From: Buxus sempervirens | Taxonomy: Eukaryota; Streptophyta; Magnoliopsida; Buxales; Buxaceae | Length of the DNA stretch: 64,000 bases | NCBI GenBank assembly: GCA_947561395.2 | Contig: OX387182.1 | Coordinates: forward strand, 32,233,949 to 32,297,948 | Direction of reading: 5' to 3' | In this document: one piece after another, positions 56,819 to 64,000 of the stretch | Position numbering within the stretch: the first letter of the stretch is position 1 | How the letters are laid out: every line of letters begins with the position of its first letter | Program-made: the position numbers and the translations under genes | Notes under the pieces: generated by a model | What the model saw: only the letters and a program-made list of their open reading frames with translations | Database searches by the model: none | What the model was told of the DNA's origin: nothing

Positions 56819-59493
56819 TGTAAGCACCTCATTTTTGCACCCCTTTAAAAAGCCCAAAAGAAAAACCCTAAAAGACAGGTCTAAACCCTTAAGAGCAAAA
56901 TATGACTTGTTGCTTGAGCCCAAATTGATTGCTATACCCTATCCTAATGGGTAGAGAATCCCGACACGGTTCCAACGCAATTAAGTTTGTAGGAATCGGA
57001 GCCCGGATGGAAAAAATATGAACAAAACAATCCCAAGGGCAAATTAGTCAAAACTTAAAATGTCTTATTTAAGTTAATCAAGACGAATAAAAAAATAATA
57101 AAAATAGGAAGAGCTTGACTCGCCCGAGTGGGCGGCTGAGGTGACTCAGCCGTCAACTCAACCAAAAAACGGGGAGAAACAACCACACTCACAATGCGGT
57201 TACATTTTGCGTCAATCTGCGCTTGACCAATTTGTCCCCCTATTTAATGCTGAAAAGACGCAGCCAAACCGCACATGCTCTGCGGTTTCGACCAAACCAC
57301 ACATACTGTGCGGTTTAGACCAAACCGCACTGAGTGTGTGGTTTTGTCCCTGTGCACTATAAAAGGCAAATTCGAACCATGCACAGGGAATGGCTGGTTT
57401 TCCACTGTTCCTTCTCCTTCTTCCCTGCTCACTGAACCTCAGAATTCCCCTTTTAACCCCTCCTTGCTTCCTACATCCCAAGAAATCCATTTCTAAGGCT
57501 CTTTGACCCCTCTTCTCTTCTTTCTCCTCCCATCTTCACCTGAAACTATTCCAAGAACTTGTTGTTAGTGTTGAAAGGAGGTGCTCCAGCACTGGCTTTG
57601 CTTCAAGGAGGTGTACACTCATCACTCTAGAACCATCCATCCCCCAAGGTAATGTTCTTTGGTACTTTTGCTTTACATATAAAAGAATGAGTTTGTATTG
57701 AGGAAGTCTCATAGGCCTTGATCTCTACTGTTATGGCATGTTTTTTTACATGTTTTTCCACTTCATCCGCTTCCCATTTCTATCATATAAGACCTCTAAG
57801 GTAAGAGGATCCATACGTGGGGTTCCAAGGGAGCATGAGTGACACTTTCACATACTCTTAAGGTGTTCTTAGGTGCTGATATACCAGGTTTTTGTTCATT
57901 TAAGTGGGGAGGATGTTCCCCCTGTATTCATTCTAATGTATCCTCATGTAAATAGGCCCCCTCCCTACCCTTCCTTTATGTTGTTTCCAGCCTCCAACAG
58001 CATGCCCAAACCTCGATAACTATTGATGTTCCCAACAGGTTTACTCACCCCGGCATTCCTAGGACACCCATTAAATATCTTACACAAAGGCTGACCCTTT
58101 CCCCCCAACTCCCCCCACAATTCCCACACCTTCTTTGCATGGATATCCCCCATGACAGCTGCTGTACGTGTTTAATGCAACATGTTTACTCTATTCCATG
58201 CTTGTGCTAACATGAGATATATTATTGTTTCATTACCTTGAATGCATGTATGCACCCACCCCCACCCTAGTAGCATGCTAGGTCACTCACACACATTGCT
58301 ACCATCTCCTTTTGAATGAAATTGAGCCTGGATACCTGCTGCCCCCATGTGTGGTGTATGTGGAATCATGAGTATGCATGGTCTTGGATTGAAGCATGAG
58401 TTGAGCCCTTGTTTACATGATCATTGTTTTGATCATGTAATGTATCTCTTTGTCTCCCCAATATTTGATGTTCCAGCATGCTCCTTCACCCCCCATATAT
58501 CCCCAAGATCAATCCACCAATGTCATGCATGAGGAATGTGGGATTCTTTATGTTTTAAGATGTATAGTCCATGCTTGATTGCTTGATTGGTTTCCATTGG
58601 TCTTGATTGCTTGCTAACTTGTGAATTGAGAGACCAAAACAGGGACTTCTTGGTCCTTGTATAATTTTTATACATGACTCCAAGGGCAAAGGGCAGCATC
58701 CTAAGCCTTCCCCTTCTCCCCTCGTTGCAAAGATACATAAAAAGGGAGAAATTTGGTGAATTTGAGGAGAAAGCAAGCCACTGTGAGTCAACATTGTGAC
58801 CCACAGTAACCCTCGGAATAGTGGACAGGAAGGGACTCCCAGACCCCCATGAAAGTTTCCTTTTAGGCTTCCTGGGCCAAAACCGCATACACAGAGCGGT
58901 TCGGCCCTGAATCGCATTTGTTCTACGGTTAAGCCCAGTAAACCCCCATTTCCAATAAGTCTAAAAAATCTGAACCCACTAATTGTCTTGTACATTTAAT
59001 TAACCCCCAAACCAAATAACCGAATCGAATAAACGAGGTTATCCAACATAACCCCAAATGGGAATTAGGCTTAGCCTAAGCCCTACTTGGCATTCCATGG
59101 GCCTTCCAATGGGGTCCACATCAGAAGAATATCACCTGGATAAAAAGATAAAATCAACTAAAATAAAAGGGACCCACACCTTTGAAGGTCTCATTCATAC
59201 TTAATAAGTGAGCATGCTAGTTTAGGACATAAGGGTGAGTTAAACCAAGATTAACTCTAATCAGGGAAACCCAAGGGACCCGTCAACCGATGGGGCGGAC
59301 TAGGGTGTCTATGGACTTCCCCAGACTGTAACCGAGATCTTAACCAGAATCTCAAGCCGTAGACCAAAGTAGACATCCTTAGGGCATTCAAGTGTCATCC
59401 TGCACCCCATCAGGCAGTGGCGACTCCTAAAGCTCCCCTTTTCCTTCGCATTTTTCCGCGTGCGCCCCCCCACACGGGTACGATGTGCGCACA
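56819..59493 (+). mobile_element. Nested solo Tat LTR, plus orientation
   Basis: TGTAAGCACCTC at 56819 to GTGCGCACA at 59493, flanked by CATGT (56814-56818 and 59494-59498). The empty site is visible in the Tekay LTR at 15021-15030. AACCGCA word cassettes lie at 57190-57345, directly upstream of the TATA box CTATAAAAGG (57358-57367), and at 58876-58935. No gene. Confidence 0.96.
57358..57367 (+). promoter_or_regulatory. TATA box of nested plus-orientation Tat LTR
   Basis: CTATAAAAGG follows the AACCGCA inverted-repeat cassette by about 12 bases, the same arrangement as in the minus-orientation Tat LTRs. Confidence 0.7.
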
Positions 59494-60282
59494 CATGTGC
59501 TACTTGCTGGGATATTCGTATCTCATTCCATTTTGTTTTGTTTTGTTTTTAGCTGCTCTTGGAGAGGACGATACAGAGGGGTAGATACTTGGATCATGTG
59601 AGTTTCAGATTAGAGATATGTTATTCTATATTGAGTTGGGTTTTAGTTGACTTTGATTTTATGATATATGCTTATTTCATGTGTTTCCTTCACTCTGATA
59701 TAGCAATCCTGTGTAAAAAATTAACCCTTTGGAAACGAGTTATGGTTTTATTACGTAACCTAGATCTAGGGCGTTACAGGTTAGGAGAGTGTTTTGTATG
59801 GGGGAGAGGGGTTAGATACAAGCCAAGACAAGCCAACCCCTGCACTGAGGTGCAGGTCCCTATTTATAGAAAACAAGCCAAAATTGTATATAGTATACGG
59901 ATTGGTCATGTCTGTATACTATATACAGTTTAGACTGTCTTGTCCACAATGATCACATTTGTCCATGTGGCAAATTCGCGTAGTGCATAAGATTTCCACA
60001 AAATCTTCCAAAACTGTATAGGAAGTGCTGGCAGAACATTATAAGCTCATTTTTGCTCCATCTGTATGTCCAATACGGTTTATTTGATTGGATTTCTGAT
60101 AGCTTTTGGATAAGATTTGCGAATCTTCCGTCTATATATGGTATACGGACAGGGCCCATTCGTATACGGTATACGGTTTTGAAGATTTGCTGACGGATTT
60201 CTAATAGATTTCTCATCATTATAGAATTTTATGCGTCCGTATAGGGTATACGGTTGCAAAGCTTTTCTTTTCTCTCTCTTAG

Positions 60283-60370
60283 TTGTTTGATTTGATATGA
60301 GGTGACTTATAAATGAGATTTGATGTGAGGTGACCTCCTATAAATGAGATTTGATATGAGGTGACCTCCC
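60283..60370 (+). repeat. Short tandem repeats, about 30 bp
   Basis: Three degenerate units of ATAAATGAGATTTGATATGAGGTGACCTCC type within the Tat LTR fragment. No other content noted. Confidence 0.85.
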
Positions 60371-61166
60371 ATCAAATCAGAGAATCATTAAGATTTTATT
60401 ATTAAATAATTAAGATATTTTTAGGAAATAATATTATTTTAATCAAGATACTTTGTTTTTGTGTTTTGTCCTTTCCTTATTTCGTCCTTTAGCCCTTTAA
60501 TTTGCCATTTGACAAATGTGCGAGCACACTTGCCATGTGGACTGAATTTATGTATTTATTAAAAGTTTTACCCTTAGGGTTATGATGTAGGACGAGTGGG
60601 ACCCAAAGTCTAGATTAATTAGTTATTTAGTAAAAGTAGAATTCCTATTTTCTTGCATTAGGTATTTGAGTTATATTAGGAGTCTTTAAGAGGTTTTAGA
60701 GTTAGATTTTAACTTTAAGTTGTTTACTATGAGTAGGAGTCCTAATTTTAATAGGTTTCTATCTTATTTTGGGGTCTTCAGAGGTCTATAAATAATGGGT
60801 AAAGATTGTACACGAATTTTAGAGATTAATTTTTAAAAGAACTACAGAGTTTCTCTCTCATCTTCCTTGTGGATTCAAGGTTATTTGCTGGTGGATTCCA
60901 GTTTTCTAGGATTAACGAAGATTAATCCTTGTTTCGTAACTTTCACTGCGTCAGGTTGTTCTGCTCATATCTCCTTCATCTGGACTCTGATTCTGGCAAA
61001 CTCAATTGCGTTGGAACTGTGTCGGGATTTCTTATCCATTGGGATAGGGTATAGTAGTCAATTCAAGCTTAATCAGAAAGTCAATTTCTGCTCCCCAGGG
61101 CTTGACTTGTCTTTCAGCGTTTTCATTCTTGGTTTTCCGGGAGGTGCAAAAATAAGGTGCTTACAG

Positions 61167-61848
61167 ACGGGATTCATTTGTAAAACAGCCTCTGATTTTC
61201 GTCATCATCTTCATTGGAAATCTCTACACTAATTTATAATACCTCAAAAAGAGAAATAGTAAAGGAAGGGATTTGGTTGATTAGAAGCTAAGATCGGTTG
61301 GATGAAATTAGGACATTATCGCCCTGAGCAAAAATAATAGGATTTGCAAATCTCATGATCTTTGTAAGTGAGAAAGTCGACGGAACTTTGTCCCTCAGTT
61401 TGAAGACCAACTCATCTTTGTAAGTGAGAAAGTCGACCGAACTTTGTCCCTCAGTTTGAAGACCAACTCCTTTGCGATGAAATCTTATATGAAGTAATTT
61501 GTCATGTTAGAAATGGGGCATCTGAAGCTTGTTAGAAATCTTGCAGAATGAGAGAGGGTGATAACAAATTAAAAATCATGTGATTAAGTAAGCATTATCT
61601 TCACACAAACACAGAGAAAGAGGGAGGAATCATGCAGGAAATTGGCGAGTTAACAGACCAAGGAAGAGTTATGAACTCAGGAACTCTACGAAGCATACCT
61701 TCTTTTTCTGTTGTTGGCAGGGGTGAACACTCGTGATACCTAATTTATGGGTCTACTGCAAGATACTGGTATTCAAATCTTCATTTGGGCTTGTGTTCAA
61801 GACGCAAAAGGCGATGAAGAACGTTTTAGAAAGGAAGAACAATGAGCA
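61167..61848. other. Unassigned region left of the LINE
   Basis: No coding frame of note. It contains a 56-bp tandem duplication (61359-61470) and some AT-rich sequence. It could be low-copy DNA or the inside of another, unrecognised element. Confidence 0.4.
61359..61470 (+). repeat. 56-bp tandem duplication
   Basis: Units beginning TCTTTGTAAGTGAGAAAGTC at 61359 and 61415, nearly identical. Confidence 0.93.
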
Positions 61849-62402
61849 GCTTTTCTTTGCGTGCAAATACAGTTGGCAGATCTAGCGGAATTTGGTCACC
61901 CTCAACTGCATGAGAAGAACCAACAAAAGCTGGAATGCTTCGATTATGTGGGCAACAAGGAAGACATCTAGTGCAAACTTTTTACACAACTTATTTAGGT
62001 TGTCATTGGGTGCTGCTGTTTATCACATCTGGAGAGAGCGTAACCGAAGGATCTTCAAGAGTAGCTACCTTCATCCTCAAGAGATTCTAAGCTTTATCAA
62101 GTTTGATTTTCAAACAAGGCTTGCATATGAGAAAATCACGGCTACGGACTCAGATAAAGCAAGGAAAGTTGCTAGGAATTGGGGACTGAATTGTGAATTT
62201 AGACATTAATCAAGCTGTGATTGAGTCCTCCAATGTATCTCTTGTAACTAGTGTTACTCATGTAAGGATCCATCCTACTCTATCTAGTTGTACGGATCTG
62301 AACTAGCATCCAACTTCCTAGGAAGTTACAGCTTATTCCTTCCCATCGTATATCTTTCTTTATTAATACAAATTTTGGACTCACTTTCCAAAAAAAAAAA
62401 AA
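61849..62402 (+). mobile_element. 5'-truncated LINE with poly(A) and target duplication
   Basis: The frame 61892-62209 encodes LHNLFRLSLGAAVYHIWRER and NRRIFKSSYLHPQEILSFIK, the C-terminal zinc-binding end of plant LINE reverse transcriptases. It is followed by about 180 bases of 3' UTR and a poly(A) run (62390-62404). The 14-bp sequence AAGAACAATGAGCA occurs at 61835-61848 and 62403-62416 as the target duplication. Only the last half kilobase of the LINE was inserted, the usual result of incomplete target-primed reverse transcription. Confidence 0.93.
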
Positions 62403-62416
62403 AAGAACAATGAGCA

Positions 62417-62700
62417 TGTAGAGTAAAAGGCAAATAAGATGACAACGATAAAGTCAAATCTGATTAGGTTATCTACTTACTCGATTTCAGTGGCACTCTC
62501 TACTTAATTCCAGTGGGACATGAGTTTGAAGAGGAGTTATCATGTTTACACTTTGACGTTGAATGCCGAATGAGAGCAAGGGGCGGTTAGTGAGAGCAAA
62601 TCCAAGCCGTGAATAGGTAAGTTGGAGTGAATGTAGCAAATAGTTGGGTAACCGTGCAACAGTTTCGAAGGAGCGAAACAATTACCAAAGTAGATAGGAG
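62417..62700. other. Unassigned region right of the LINE
   Basis: Short frames only; nothing recognised. By position it may belong to the Helitron that begins at 62824 and runs left. Confidence 0.4.
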
Positions 62701-62824
62701 AGAAGAGACAATTATAACCCCATAATAATAATTATATCAGGTATTTCAAGGGCATTTATGGAAAATAAATTATTAGTTTAGGCATGCTTCCCAAGGGGCC
62801 ACCTCACTTTATATATAGTAGAGA
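62701..62824 (-). mobile_element. Helitron 5' terminus, minus strand
   Basis: On the minus strand the sequence starts A/TCTCTACTATATATAAAG at 62824, then GGCCCCTTGGGAAGCATGCC. TC-start with TCTMTACTAT is typical of plant Helitron 5' ends. The 3' end (hairpin plus CTRR) was not located. Confidence 0.55.
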
Positions 62825-63403
62825 TGTGGTGTTGCACAGTGCTTAATTTGCGTTGCTTCCTGTCATCTTCTTTTTGCAAGGGAGCAAATCCATTACTATT
62901 GCTTTATTATAGAATATATAACAAATCTTTAAGTATTCACAGCAGCAAGTTACAGGGTTCAGCAATAGGATTGTGTTCAATGGATTGATTATGTTGAAAT
63001 AAGGATTCGTAATGGTGTTCTTAGCAAGGGGATTGTGTTCAATGGGTTGATTGTGGGGAAGTGCGTGAGATCCATTTGCAACTATCTAAGTCTATATCTC
63101 CTTTGTTGTATGTGGGCATCACTGTTAAACTTCATAAAACTTATCGTATGCTTTCCTCCTTAAAAGATTGGGTAGCAAGGTGAGGGTCCTCTTTATAATT
63201 GCAACAGTTCAAGCTGTGATTCATACCTAATTGAAATTTGAGGTATAGAAATGGATCGTTTGAATCAATATAAATCAAAAGTTAATTGTCAAACTCATTC
63301 ATCTGCCAACCAAGTGATCCAATATCCCCAAGAAAGGATAACAAAACAAAACAAAACAATCAGTAGTGGAGACCATTCTACATAGCCGGAGACATCACCA
63401 AAA
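62825..63403. other. Segment between divergent Helitron ends
   Basis: AT-rich, with a partial internal repeat (GTGTTCAATGGRTTGATT at 62973 and 63028 approximately) and an AACAAAACAAAACAAAACAA run near 63339. No gene seen. Confidence 0.45.
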
Positions 63404-64000
63404 TCTATACTATTTATAATGGCAATTTCCCCCTTGGAAAGCGTGCCAAAAATGCTTATCTTTTCAAAATAGCCCTCTACATCCATGCAGAGCTTCATTA
63501 ATAAAAAGGTTCAATAAAAGGATACAAACGTCAATATTGCCTCAAAACGCTTTAAACCTAATAATTCGTTTTCCAACTGTTCCCTCCCACGTCGTCTTCC
63601 CCCACCATCTACCTCGCAGTCTAGCCTCCTCGGAGAATACGCACACTACAAAAAAAATCCTCTCCTATGAATTGCCTATCTCACAAAGCATCCCTACTCC
63701 TCAGCATTTGATCCCTACACAAAAGCCTTACATTTGCTTTGATCTCATCCCTTATTGTGGTTATCTTGTCTCATGCAGAATTTGTTGCGGGAGACGACAA
63801 TCCTTAGACAACCACCTTCCAATTCGTTCTCAGGGTTCCAACATATATGCAGTATCTAAACTCATCAGTTTAAATAGCGATTTGGGGTTGATTTCCCCTC
63901 CTCGGTTGATTTCTAATCTCCGTTACAAACTTCCAAATGACCACCACTACCGTAACCGACTGCATATCTAATATATGCAGTATCTACACTCGTCAACGAA
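63404..64000 (+). mobile_element. Helitron 5' terminus, plus strand, running out of the window
   Basis: A/TCTATACTATTTATAAT at 63404, then CCCCCTTGGAAAGCGTGCC, closely similar to the terminus at 62824 in the other direction. The rest to 64000 has an open frame of 144 codons (63537-63971) without recognisable domains; it is probably noncoding Helitron body. Confidence 0.55.

Larger units (their letters stand above)
54247..59778 (+). mobile_element. Solo Tekay-type LTR, split by a solo Tat LTR
   Basis: TGTAAAACCCTG at 54247 to GGGCGTTACA at 59778, flanked by GGTTA (54242-54246 and 59779-59783). About 2.85 kb without the insertion. The block at 55290-55430 has GGCGACC/GGTCGCC-type words; 56090-56490 has minisatellite-like units with AACCCTGAGTAGGCC. 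A TATA-like CTATAAACAG is near 54599. No gene. Confidence 0.95.
54084..61166 (-). mobile_element. Truncated Tat LTR, minus orientation, with nested LTRs
   Basis: The right end is GGTGCTTACA at 61166. The pieces 54084-54246 and 59784-61166 are continuous once the GGTTA-flanked solo LTR is removed, and show the CCTCCACAGCA to CTATTTATAG organisation of other Tat LTRs. The CCGTATAC word cassette is at 59885-60255, upstream of a minus-strand TATA box (59860-59869). The terminal part beyond TGTGCGCACC is missing at the left. About 60400-60900 does not match other Tat LTRs. Confidence 0.7.

Noticed and set aside
61221..61245. TCTCTACACTAATTTATAATACC as a third Helitron 5' end or as a terminal inverted repeat partner of 62824
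   Set aside because: Only the first eight bases agree with the other termini and the following GGCCCCTTGGGAAGC block is missing.
63537..63971. 144-codon frame near the right edge as a host gene exon
   Set aside because: No recognisable domain, and it lies directly after a Helitron 5' terminus.

Overview
This window is nuclear DNA of a flowering plant and is almost entirely nested LTR retrotransposons. I see no host gene, tRNA or rRNA. The plant signs are Ty3/gypsy Tat/Ogre-type elements (extra ORF upstream of gag, a second RNase H, arginine-tRNA-like primer site), Ty3/gypsy Tekay-type chromoviruses (chromodomain after integrase), a Sirevirus-like Ty1/copia element with an env-like third gene, a LINE fragment and Helitron termini. 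The sequence does not let me name the species.

Layout. Positions 1-46425 are one minus-strand Tat/Ogre-type element: 3' LTR (1-2025, entering from outside the window), polypurine tract, 3' UTR, broken pol (about 4170-8217), broken protease/gag (about 15540-19872), a tandem-repeat leader (21300-22324), ORF1 (22770-24075), 5' UTR, primer-binding site (43174-43191) and 5' LTR (43197-46425). Later insertions cut it into pieces, each with a 5-bp target-site duplication I could read: a Tekay-type element 8223-15534 (GTCGA); a solo copia LTR 19984-21255 (CAACT); a solo Tekay-type LTR 24132-36693 (CTTAA), itself holding a complete 10.3-kb Sirevirus-like copia element 24894-35169 (AATTT); and a solo Tat LTR 36749-41774 (CAGTT), itself holding another solo Tat LTR 37994-40479 (GCGTG).

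The minus-strand element sits in a plus-orientation Tat LTR (46431-49183), which lies in the 5' leader of a plus-strand Tat element (ORF1 49300-50725, repeats to 51780, gag start 51940-52430). That element stops at 52430 against rearranged Tat LTR fragments in opposite orientations (52431-54083 and 54084-61166). The second fragment carries a solo Tekay-type LTR 54247-59778 (GGTTA), which carries a solo Tat LTR 56819-59493 (CATGT). From 61167 to the end are short repeats, a 5'-truncated LINE with a 14-bp duplication (61849-62402) and two divergent Helitron 5' termini (62824 and 63404).

All coding regions are retroelement genes. Most are broken by nonsense codons, many of them TAG where CAG is expected, or by single-base frameshifts in homopolymers. 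The copia element is the youngest-looking unit: near-identical LTRs, intact gag, and only three or so lesions in pol and the env-like gene. The most unusual observations are a snap-back 5' LTR end on the Tekay element, palindromic word cassettes placed twice in each Tat LTR (one copy just upstream of the TATA box), and a promoter-like block inside the copia element ahead of its env-like gene.
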